From the NCBI GenBank assembly GCA_001247695.2, contig LGRX02015975.1:1-64000 (forward strand): a stretch of 64,000 bases of DNA, given 5' to 3'. The notes below the pieces were generated by a model, which was given only the letters and a program-made list of their open reading frames with translations, did not search any database and was not told the origin of the DNA. The DNA comes from Cymbomonas tetramitiformis (taxonomy: Eukaryota; Chlorophyta; Pyramimonadophyceae; Pyramimonadales; Pyramimonadaceae). Shown in pieces: positions 12,501 to 24,500 of the stretch (position 1 is the stretch's first letter; every line of letters begins with the position of its first letter). The translations under genes and the position numbers were made by a program.

Positions 12501-15500
12501 CTAGTGATCGACAGCCACGTTATGGGGTACTGGCATCTCGTTGTTAACGGGGACGGAAACTGGAGTGCTTTGGATGATGGGATTGTGGCTGTCCCTGTGG
12601 TACCCTTCTGACGGGTACTGCCTCTTTGAGGGCGTCGGGGATTCATCTGCGGCTGGCTCTATTTATGTCCAGTGCTTTGGGGCTTTTTCACCTGCCGGGG
12701 GACTGGTGATCGACGGCCACGTTGTGGAGCACCGGCATCTCGTTGTTAACGGGGACGGCCACTTGGGTGCTTTGGATGATGGGATTGTGGCTGTCCCTGT
12801 GATTCCCTTCTGACGGGTACTGCCTCTTTGAGGGCGTCGGGGATTCGTCTGCGGCTCGCTATTTGGGAGTGTCTTGGATTCGTCTGGCGCTTGCTCCCTC
12901 TCCGTATCCAGTGCTTCATGGTTATTACACGCGCCGGAAGACTTGTGTTCTTTGACCCTGATGTGAGGTGCTGGCACGTCGCTGTGCACGGGGACGGCCG
13001 CCGGATGGAGGTGGGTTTTGAGAGGCGGTTGTCCCTGTGGTGCCATTCTGGCGGGCACTGCCTCTTGGAGAGCTCGGTGGATTCGTCTGCCTTTGCTGCA
13101 AGGAGAGGCAGAGGGTGGTGAAGTCCACCTTCTGTGTTTTCCCTTGATTTTTGTGGGGAGCACTTAGGTGTCCGCATGTTTTCATTTTTTGACATGGGGT
13201 GTCCATGCTGTGTGGTGTGACTGCATTCATGGCATAACCATGGACCAACGGGTCCCATCCAACGACCGTGAGCCACAGGGGGGCATGCCAGCAGGGTCCG
13301 CTCACTCCGTAACCCTGGGACCAGCTATTGTTGGGCGATGATCGGTCACATCTTATCATCGTTCCATGCTGCTTTACATGTGGGTTGTGAATATGTATGA
13401 GTTTGTGGTATCTTGTCACGGCCCCGCCCTGCTCCTGATTTGCTTCTCACATCCACTGGGATGATGGTGGGCTGGCTTTTGGTGGCCGATCTCATGCCGT
13501 TTAGTGTGTGTGTGTGTGTGTGTGTGTGACTTATCCATTGACCGTGAGCCACTGGGGGGCATGCCAGCAGGGTCCGCTTACTCCGTAACCCTGGGACCAA
13601 CTATTGTTGGGCGATGATCGGTCACATCGTATCATCTTTCCATGCTGCGTTGCATGTGGGTTGGGAATATGTATGAGTTTGTGGTATCTTGTCACGGCCC
13701 CGCTCTGCTCCTGATTTGCTTCTCACATCCAATGGGATGAAGGTGGGCTGGCGTTTGTCGGCTGATCCCACACCATTGAGTGTGTGAATTATTGCTTATT
13801 GCGATAGATGGAAACATTTTTTGGGGGTGCCCAGCGCGAGTAGGGGAGGCCTTGGTGGAGCGTGCACCACAGCTGGGGATCCCCTGTCTGGTTTGAAACC
13901 TTTAGCTTGCCTGGGCTTGCGCACCGGATTGGAATATTTCCATGACGGACCTGCGGTGCAAAGCTGGATGAGCTCGAAGCTATCCCACATGTTCGGCTGT
14001 CATTTGTGTTTGTGATGGGTTCGCTGTGCGCTTGGTTTGGGATGTGCCGAAGCGAATCATATCTTGCCACGGCCCCGCCCTGCTCCTGGATGCTTCTCAC
14101 TCCACTGGGATGATGGTGGGCTGGTTTTTGTCGGCGGATCTCATGCCGTTCAGTGTGACTTATTTCTCACTCAGATGCCCGGGATTCAGCACGCATTGAG
14201 TTGCGTACAGTTGCGCATTGTTCGGCAGTGATTGATACATACATACATTCATCTATGCTGCTTTGCATTGGTTTAGGTGTGCGTGTCGGTGGTCTCTTGG
14301 CACGGCCCCGCCCTGTTCTTGAAGGCTTCTCACTCCACTGGGATGATGGTGGGCTGGCTTTTGCCAGCGGGCCTCATGCCGCTCAGTGTGCGTGTGACCT
14401 TCATCTTCCCATGCTGCGTTGCATGTGGGTTGGGAATATGTATGAGTTGGTGGTATCTTGTCACGGCCCCGCCCTGCTCCTGATTTGCTTCTCTCATCCA
14501 CTGGGATGAAGGTGGGCTGGCTTTTGTCGGCTGATCTCATGGCATTCAGTGTGACTTATCCTTGGACGAATTCCTTTGGCACTACGTAGCCGCAGCAGAT
14601 CGGCTGCGCTGTGTGCCCACGCCGGGGATCAAAGGACTCAGTACACACTTCGGGACACTTATCTGGATTCTGCGGAGCTCACAAGTGAAGAATGGGACCC
14701 CTGAGCCTCACTGAGCCACGTGAGCCCCTCTGCAACGGCGCTGCCTGGGCGTATGTGCGTGCTTTCCTATTGGAGCACGCTTCGTTGCAGTTGGGCGCGT
14801 CGTGAGAGGAATCTGCGGAAGGACAGGTGGCGAGCTTGCCCTCCGGCACACACTACCGCAACAAGACTGCGCAGAAGTTCTCATTCGTGCTCAAGGGCTC
14901 AGACACCCTCGTCGTGGAGGAGCAGTACGAGGTAAGCCCGGAACCCGGTGTCGCCAAGATGAGCACTGCTCCGCCCTCCACCGAGACTCTTGAGTAACCC
15001 GGGGCCCCACCCTGCTTTGATCAGAGGGGCCAGGATGGGCTGCAGGTGCGCGTCCCCAGGAGGGGTCCAGACCGAGCTTTGGCAAAACGAAATTGGGGGA
15101 TGCGGGTGGTGTTGGGTGCGCGAGGTGACTGGCAGTGACGGCAAGCGTTGGGGCCCATACCGCTGACCAAATTCATAGGCTGAGCGGTCCAGATACGACT
15201 GTGTCACGGGGTAGGAGACGGGCGCGCCTGACCGGAAAGGAGGGTCCGGGACTGGGGTCCAGGTTCGGTTGACCCTGAGTCTTCAGGTCAGTCACTCTGA
15301 CTTCTACGCGGCGTCCGGGACTGATGGGCTGACTCGCTACATTGCGCTCCTCATGGGCATCCCCACGAGCAAGGTGCAAGTGGCAGGCATGGGGTCTATT
15401 GGGGGCGACGGAGCCTGCGCTGGCTGGAGCTGCTCCCGCAAGCTTCTCGGGGCCAAGGGGAGCCTGGGCACGCGCAGCGGCCCTGCAACCACCGTGATGG

Positions 15501-18500
15501 AGGAGCTTGTCGACGGGGAGTGGCGTGAAGTGCCGGAGGCAGAGGTGGACGCAACTGGCCCACAGCCGCTGCAGCGTAACCCACGCCGGGTTCGATCGAT
15601 GCGGCGGCGGTTGGAAGGCGAGGAGGGCACGGAGATCGTTCTCGTGGCAGAAGGCAACTCGACGAAGCCACCGGAGGACGACGGCTACGAGGGAGAGATG
15701 GAGCAGTACACCCAGGAGTCGCAGACATCCTCCAAGCTGAATAACGGCGCAGACTCCGTGCTCAAGGTAGACCTTGCCCGCGCCTCAGCAACACCCGCCC
15801 CAAATGCGGAAGTCGATTGGTGGACTTCCCCGCTTCAGGTCGCTTGCGTGAGGCCGTCAGTATTAGCCTAACCGGGCGAGTCTGCATGTGCTCTGGCAGA
15901 GGTGTGTCGATTCGCGAGGGAAGCTGAAAACTGGATGGTTTCTAGTGCCAGATTCGAGCTTTCACGAGCGCTCCTCACGCATGCGCATCGTCCCTTCGCA
16001 TCGCCCACCACAATCCCTCATCCTTTGACGCTCGCAGCTCTTCGCCTCGAGACTGGCGAGCTGAGAGCAGACCAATTCTGTAGAATGAGAGTCAAGCTGA
16101 GGGGCGTGCAAAATGGGTCGGGGCGTGCAGTCGATCTACAGCGGGGCTATGTCAAGCGAGCTCGGTGTGCCAGTGAATGAGGCGCTCGTGGAACCGGCGG
16201 AGGCTCCTGTAGAGCCTCCCGGCGCCGGCGCCTCCGCCCCCACACCCTTGTCGCCAAGCCCGCCCCCACCCAGCCCACCTTACCCGCCCGCGAATACACG
16301 CCTCAGGGTGCCCCCATGCCCCCTCAGCCCCGGGACCCCAAAGAATCCTCCTCTACCGGGCATTCCACCGATCTCACCCCATTGAGCCCGCCTCCTGTGC
16401 CAAGTCCGCCACCGCCACCATATCCCCTGGCAACCCCCCACCCCCCGCCTTCGCCCTTGGTGGCATACCAGACTCCAGTTACTATTGGCTTAGAGGGGGG
16501 CTCTACCGAGGCGTCCTCCGGCGCAGCGCTGCAGACCCTGTACACCCGGATATTGGACCGGAATGCGCAGCTATGCACGAAGCTGCTCGTGAGCGAGACC
16601 GTGAAAGTCGCGGCTGCGGTGGCAAGCCCAGCCCGCGGGGTGTCCCTACAGAATGCGGAGGGCGTGGTGAATGGTGGTGTGGCCACCTTCTCCGACCTGA
16701 AGGTGATCGCTGACCGTCGAGCCTGGACCACCGTCACGATCTCCTCCGGCATCTCCGTCACCCTTCGGTACACGAGCCCCTCGCTCCCCACCTACTCCCC
16801 CCTTCTCTCCTGCCTGCTCCCTTCCACGCCTTGCCGTTTAACCCCTGCACGCCCGCGCGACCCTTGATCACCCCCTGCCTCCAGGCCCCAATCCAACTGC
16901 CCCGTGCTGCCCCCTGCTCTCCTCCCACTCCACCTGTCACATTTCGGAACGCTGCCTTGTTCAGCCCCTAGCCGTGCTGCATTAAGGCCCTCTCTCGTTC
17001 AGCCCTAGCCGTGCTGCATTAGGCCCTCTCTCCTCTCACCCAGCCGCCCCCCGCGGCCCCACTGCATCTCCTTCTTGCACCCTCTCCGCATCACCTCCCC
17101 CGTCACCCGTGTCCAGCCCAGGCCCTCTCTCGCTCCGAGCCTTTAGGGCCCATCCAGGTGGTGCATCCCCCCCCTGTGATGGGCTTGAGGGGCCCCTTGA
17201 TGGGCTCGAGGGGCCCTGTGATGGGCTAGAGGGGCCCCTTGATGGGCTTGAGGGTTCCCTTGATGGATTTGTGGAGCCTTCTGATGCGCTTGTGGAGCTG
17301 GTCGCGCTTCACAGGAAGGCATGCTCAGTGGATGAGGGTGCAGGGGCCGCCACGCAGAGCCGAGCAGAAGCTTGCGTTTGAACCGAACCGTGACTTGCGG
17401 CTAGCCGTTTTTGCTCACAGAAATTTCCGGGGGGGGGTTGGAGGGCGGTGGCGCGCACTCGGGCAGGTTCACCACCAACGTGGCAAACATCTCTGCCACG
17501 CTGACGCTTACCCTGACGCCACCCACCCCCTCCTTCCCCTCCGGATTCACATGCGAGTTCGCCTGCCAGGACGGGGAGCGCTGCCCCTGCCACGCGTACG
17601 AGTGTGAAGACGCCACCGCCGCGAGCCGGCTGGCGCGCACTCGCGCCTCCCCGGTGTGCCTGAAGACCATCCTGCAGCACTGCGCGGCCCACCCCTCCGA
17701 CCATGGCTGCGCCAAGTATCTTGCCTCAGCAAGCGAGGTGGCAGACATCAGCAGCACGGCCGGGGGCTCCATCGCCAGCGCCACGCCTGCCATGGGAGGA
17801 AAGGGCGCCGGGCTGCACATCCCTGGCGGCGCACTGGACGCAGACGCCACCCTGGCGGTTGGGGAGTACGACGCAGCGGATATCTCCGCCGCGCTTGACC
17901 CAGCCTCTGAGGTGGGACGCCAACCTGAGCCCTCGGTTTCCTCTGGTGGCCGCGCCCCGGCCAGGAGTGTGAGGCGCAGTCACTCACAGAGTGGGGGAGG
18001 GTGGGGGGAGAGGGTGCTGCGCCGTGTCGCAGTCGGCTTCAAGCACTTTCCTAGCGCTGACCCCGCACGGGCAGACGTTCACTACCCCAGTGACCGTGCA
18101 GATTCCATACCGAAAGGTGCGCCTCATCTTGAACGTTGATTGTGAGAGCCAGCACCTGCGGGCAAGAGCAGGCCCGTGGGCTTCAAAAAGGGGCACGCTA
18201 CAGGTTGCAAGGCAAGAGCAGGCCTGGGATGAGGGCATTTTGGGGTTGCGGGCGCGCACCAAGAGATGCAGTATAGTCCTGGGAAAGAAGAGACAACGCG
18301 CCATGGGAGAGTGGGCACAGGAGGGCGAGCCGGGGGGGAGCGGGCCCTGATTCGGGCTGGGCATGCGGGGGGTGCACACAGGCTCCTGGAATCAACATGA
18401 AGCTCATGTACGCGGCAGACGCTTCGAGCACTTCCTTCTCAGCGCTGCAGGGCGTGTCGTACTCGGACCACTCGGTGGATGTGGGCATTGCCACAGTGAG

Positions 18501-21500
18501 CATTTCCCGGTTCAGCGTGTACGTGGTGACAACCGATGGCGCAGCACCATCCGGCTGGAGCATGTGGCCCCGCCGCCCTCCCCCGCCACCACCACTGTGC
18601 TCACCGCGCGCCACCTTCCCTCCGCCATCCCCACCCCCACCGCCTCCATTGCCTTCGCGCGCCTCCCTCTCCGCTCCCGCCATGCCCCCCCACCTCCCCC
18701 TCCACCGTCTCCTCCTTGCCCTCCCCCTCCCAGCCCACCCCGCCTTCCCCTCCTCCTCCCAGTCCACCTCCGCCCTCCCCTCCACCCCCATCTCCTCCCC
18801 TCCCAGCCCTCCCACCTCCCAGCCCGTGCCCCCTCCTCCCAGCCCTCCGGTGCCCCCGTATCCGCCAGGTACGATCCTGCTCCCCCTGGCTCCCTACAAC
18901 TATGCCCATGGGTGAGGAAAGGGGGACTGCGCGTGCATGCGCCATCTGACGCTGACGCGGCGCAGCCCCTCCCTCGATGTTCTCGCCTCGAACCTCAACC
19001 AATCAGCTTACCCAGAATCGGTGACGTGGTGGCTCGGAGGTTAGGGCCTTCTGCAGCCCATCACTGTGGCCTCCGCCTGGCCGCTGGGCTCTGGCTCGTA
19101 GCTCCACGCATGCATGAATGGGCCTCGTGGATGCCGATGTGGTTGGTCATGGGGCGTCTCTCCAGGTACCTTTGGCTGGCCCCCACCTGTCCCCAGCCCA
19201 CCATCACCCCCTCGCCGCTCCACCTCCTCCCTCCCACCACCTTTCCCCGCCACCGCCCTCTCCTCCACCACCCTCCCCCGCCTCCGTCCCTCCACCTCTG
19301 CCCCCGCCCCCCCTCCTCCTCCTTCTAGTCCACCACCACCCTCGCCTCCTCCGCCCTCACCATCGCCTCCACCGCCCAGGTGACCATCTTGTCCCACCGC
19401 CCACGAGCCTTCCAAGGGCTTGACAGATGACGCATCCGAGCTGACCGCCGCAGCCAAGCTGGCACCAGGCACAAATATGCCCTGTGCCGAAGTGTTCATG
19501 CGCGATGTGCTGATCCGTGAGCGCCTTTCATAGATGTTAGGGAAGGTGCTTGAGCTCAGGGGTGCTGCACAGCACTCCAGCGAGTGGGGGCGGCACCTCT
19601 GTTCCAAGAGACCATCCACTATGATTTTGTGGTGGAGCTATGAGACGAGGGTGACGCTGCCGGCATGTGGATTGCGTGTTATAGCGGAGAACNNNNNNNN
19701 NNNNNNNNNNNNNNNNNNNNNNNNNNNNNNNNNNNNNNNNNNNNNNNNNNNNNNNNNNNNNNNNNNNNNNNNNNNNNNNNNNNNNNNNNNNNNNNNNNNN
19801 NNNNNNNNNNNNNNNNNNNNNNNNNNNNNNNNNNNNNNNNNNNNNNNNNNNNNNNNNNNNNNNNNNNNNNNNNNNNNNNNNNNNNNNNNNNNNNNNNNNN
19901 NNNNNNNNNNNNNNNNNNNNNNNNNNNNNNNNNNNNNNNNNNNNNNNNNNNNNNNNNNNNNNNNNNNNNNNNNNNNNNNNNNNNNNNNNNNNNNNNNNNN
20001 NNNNNNNNNNNNNNNNNNNNNNNNNNNNNNNNNNNNNNNNNNNNNNNNNNNNNNNNNNNNNNNNNNNNNNNNNNNNNNNNNNNNNNNNNNNNNNNNNNNN
20101 NNNNNNNNNNNNNNNNNNNNNNNNNNNNNNNNNNNNNNNNNNNNNNNNNNNNNNNNNNNNNNNNNNNNNNNNNNNNNNNNNNNNNNNNNNNNNNNNNNNN
20201 NNNNNNNNNNNNNNGAGCCCGCCCCTTCCTCCCACGCCTCCAGGTGCGCCCCACAGAGGGGCGTCCACGTGGATTGCAGCTGTCGATTCCGCGTCTACGC
20301 CTCAATGCATGCACACGGCGAAGTGCGGGGGAGTTGCTGGGGGGCAGGATACTCAGCGGCATCCAGCATTGGGGTCCCTCCTCAGGGCGCCTGCCTGAGG
20401 CATCATTCGTCGAGTCATGTGCCTTGAGCAGCACGCGGCGCGCTGTGTTCCTCCACTCCCTCCCATTGCGCGCTGCCTGCGCAGCTCAGTTGAAATGGGG
20501 GCTTGCACTCAGGCTGGTTCGGATGGCTTCAGCCACTTATCGCCCACGCTCCTCACCCCTCACCGCCATGCCCTCCTCCCACCGCTCTTGCTCTCTCCAC
20601 CGTCCCTACCTCCACCAGTCCCGCCACCGCCGTCCCCACCGCCAAAGGGGAGAGCTCCTCGCCTCACCCCTCCTCCCGTTAAACCCTACTCTCCACTGGG
20701 CCGCCCGCGCTCCTCCTGCAGTTCCTTCACCTCCGCCACCCCAGCTCCCCAGCCTCCCCAGCCCCCTGCCTCGCCTCCCACCCCCTCAGCCCGCCTCCCC
20801 AGTCCCCTCCGCCTCTCCACCAGTTCCTACTTCTATCCCTCTCTCCCTCCACCTCCCCTCCGAGCCCCCTTCCTCCGCCTCCCGACTCCCCTCCCATCGT
20901 GGTCCCATCAGTCACATCAACGGTCACCTTCAGCTCGCTCACTATCGACACCTTCGAAGATCCGGACTTTGCATACAGCTTCCAAATTGAGTTCAAGGAA
21001 CAGGTGCCTACATCTCGGCCCCAGCTCATCGGTCTTGCCCCGTGTCAGGACCTGCCTCTGAGCTATGCCCAGTTTCACACCGCACCACTGTAGCCCCACC
21101 ACCCGAGCAATACCGCCATGCCGGCCTCGGTCGCTGCTGCAGCGCCCTGCCGCTGACTCCCCTCCATGCCGCGCAACAGATAGCAGCTCCCTGCCGCTGA
21201 CTCCCCTCCATGCCGCGCAACAGATAGCAGCTCCCTGCCGCTGACTCCCCTCCATGCCGCGCAACAGATAGCAGCGGCGGCGGGGGTCCCAACGGAGGAC
21301 GTCACGATCCTGAGCATCACAGAAGGCAGCATTGCTGTCAACTCGGTCGTCGTGTACACCTCAGTGGTCAAGGCGTCCGAGGAAGGCTCTTCCGTAGAGA
21401 GCGATGCAGACGCGACCCCAGTGGTCAACGCAACACAGCTCGCGGAGAACTTCACTGCGGTGATCAACGCCATGCCCAAGACGGTCTTCGCAAAGCAGAG

Positions 21501-24500
21501 GTGGGCCCGCACCCCACAGACGCGCGCATGCGGCCGATTCCATGGAGCCCCTCGCAAGGCTGCGACATGCAGATCTGTAAACTGATTGGCCATTGTGTGA
21601 TATCCGCTGCGCCATGGCGCTGATGGGGGAAATGTATGCGCTCACGCTATTGGGTCGCAGCTTCGAGGAATTTGGCGAGGTGGTGAGCGCCAACGTGTCC
21701 CAGGAGGAGATCCTCGTGTACAAGTCTCCCCCACCCCAAGCCCCCTTTGCACCCCCCCATCTTCACCTCCTCCCCTCGCCGCCACCTCACCTCCCTCCCA
21801 CCCGATCGCCCCGCACCTGGACATGGACTTCGCCAATGCCGATGTTGTGTCCCTATACACCGCCGATGAGGCGGAGGACACCTGCGTGAACTTCCACGCC
21901 TCCCTGCCGCTCGACTTCAGCATGCTCAACGATCCCAAGGCGTATTTCCAGCTGCTGGGGGAGCAGGACGACTTTGCCAGCTCCCAGGAGTTCTTCTCGG
22001 TGCGCGCCTCATCACCCGCCCGCTTCAAGCGCCGGAAATCCCTCTCTAGAGGCGAGCACGCCGCTGCGTAGCAAGCAGCATGCTGCCACCCTGCGAGGAA
22101 CTCCACGCAGCATGCGTCGGTGCACCCATCGATGCATAGCGCGGAAAAGATGCACCGTTGGATGCTGGTGACTGACGCAGAGACATCAATGCGAGCTGCT
22201 ATCGTGACACATTTGGTGCAGACCCCGCAGCGTGTGGCATAGGCGGTGGCGATGCAACGGGATTGATGTGCGTGGTTGGGGGAGGCGCGGGGGCGGCCGC
22301 CGCGGGTGTCGCAGCATTCCGTGGCCACGGTGGCGGCGGCACTGAGGCAGGATCCAGCGATGTTAACTGCGCTGGTGTCCCGCTTGGTGCTCAGCGGCAC
22401 TGACTCGGAGCTGTACAACATGCGCGGGCTGCAGCACTTAAACTTTGACAGCGCTCACAGTGAGCTGCCCTCCTTGAACGACATCGCCCGGTTCATAGAC
22501 TCGGCAGGTGGGTCCCCCTGGGGCACTCAGCCCGGGCATCCCAGCTCAGCCGCTACGCGCGTTGTAACCGTTGACACACCGCACATGGCTTGCCCAAAGA
22601 CCCAAGCTGCCTCCCTCTAAAAGCCGCGCATCACTCTGCGCGCCTCAGGCCTGCTGCCCGTGTCTGGCGCGAGGCGCATGGCAGGGTCCTTGCCGCGCGG
22701 TCGCCCTCCGAGTAGTTGCGGCTTGTGGTCCGTGGGTCCACGGCGGAGGGTGCGGGCCCGCATGCAGCGGCACCGCTCCTGCTATGCTTTTCCTGATGCA
22801 GCGCGCGGTGCCACTCCAGATTTTTCGCAGGAGGGCATCATGGGCTATCTGGACAGCCTGCTCGTGGCGGCGAGTGATGACGGGGAGTTCTCGGACCTCA
22901 TGGACAACTTCACCAACTCATCGGACCTGCTGGCTGCTGTGGGCGACCTGGTCGACCTCGCCAGCAACATCAGCGACGAAGCGGCCAATGCCACTGTGGA
23001 TGAAGCCGTCGACGAAGAATGGAATGATGTTGCTGTAGATAACAATACGGCGGTGGTCGCGAGCGATGAGCTGGCACCTGGGAGCAGCATCCCAGCCGTG
23101 CTGAACTTGACCAACCTCCGGGTGCAGGTGCGTGCCGCGAGGTCCCTTGGGCGAGGCTGGACGGGCTCTATGCGCTTGGGCTGGAGTAACAGCGAAGTTT
23201 TATGACCTAAAACTTCGAAAGCTTAATATTTGACCTGTTCACGCGAGCATGCGGGTGTCGCTGTCTGTCGCCCGCAGTGCGCCCCTGCCACGATCCTCGC
23301 GCTCTGCTCCGGTTGTGTTGCGGCGTGGCCTAGTGCTCCTCCGGCGGCTGCGAGCGCCACGCGTATTTTAGATGGAGCATCACCGCAGCGTGTGGGGCTG
23401 TCCGGAAAGAGTGAGCTACCTGCATGTAACCAGTGCCGCTTACTTACCTGAAGATTCGCCCCAGAAGCAGCCTATGACGGCAGAGGATGTCGGAGTGGAT
23501 TGCAGGTGACCGGCCAGCACCGCTACAACTACGACGAGCCCGCACTGACGTGGCTGTTCTCCATCGCGGAGCTCGGCGACGTTGGTGTGCTCTGTGGATT
23601 TGGTGTGGGCACCTACGACCTCTCCGTGCGCATCGTGTCCGACGTGGGCCGCATGCTCTTCGGCGGCATGTGTCAAGTGAATGTCTACAACGCCAGCGAC
23701 ACCCCGCCTCTACCCCTCGGCACTGTGGCATGGCCCAACCCGCCTACTCCTCCCGCGCCGCCTCCCGCCCCACCATCTCCGCGCCCCCCACCGTACCTTG
23801 CAGGTGCGCTTCTCCCTTCCTGCGCTACCCTCGCTTACCTTTTGTCCCCCTCTCTTCGACGTGTGCTTCCACCTTCTTCTCCTCCTGTTCAGCCCCTTTC
23901 ACTCTCCCTCCTTCCCTATCCTTGCACTCCTGCCACTCCCCCTATGCCCCTGCTTTCGTGATGTCCCCCACGTCAGCCCTCTTCCCCCATAAATCTCCGA
24001 GGTGCGTTATTATGCATTTTGGAACCGCCAAGCAAGCTCACCGACCACCTGCCCTCTTCCTGCATCGCCCTTCACGTCACGCGGAGCACCCCCAGAGTCT
24101 TGGGCTGAGCCCTTTCTGCAGATCTCAGGAGGCCTTCTCTCCCCCCCATGCAGTGTTCGACTAAGAACTATCGAGCAGCAGCTAGGCACCCCTTCGCCGG
24201 TTGTCGCCATTCATATGCAGTCTGATGAAAACGCCACGTGGCGCTGCGCCTCTTTGTGAACTTATACCGCCGAGCCCTTACCCTCCCTGCAGCTACAAGC
24301 CTGGAACAGGCCCCACTGCAGTCCGACGTGGGCATCTCGGACGAGGAGAGCGGTGGTGATGGGATGCTCACGATCATCATCGTCGTCAGCTGTGTGGCTG
24401 CATGCCTCTTGGCGGCACTGGCAGTGCACACATACCGCAGATCCCAGCAGCGGGTGCAGCCAGAGACGCCGACCGGCCGCAGCAACCGCGCCAACTCGTT

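Noticed and set aside
18198..19002. Gly/Glu/Arg-rich minus-strand open frames
   Set aside because: They are the antisense of the Pro/Ser linker codons (CCN, TCN) of the surface-protein gene.
19534..20990. Open frames crossing the N gap on both strands
   Set aside because: They are open only because the Ns are not read as stops.
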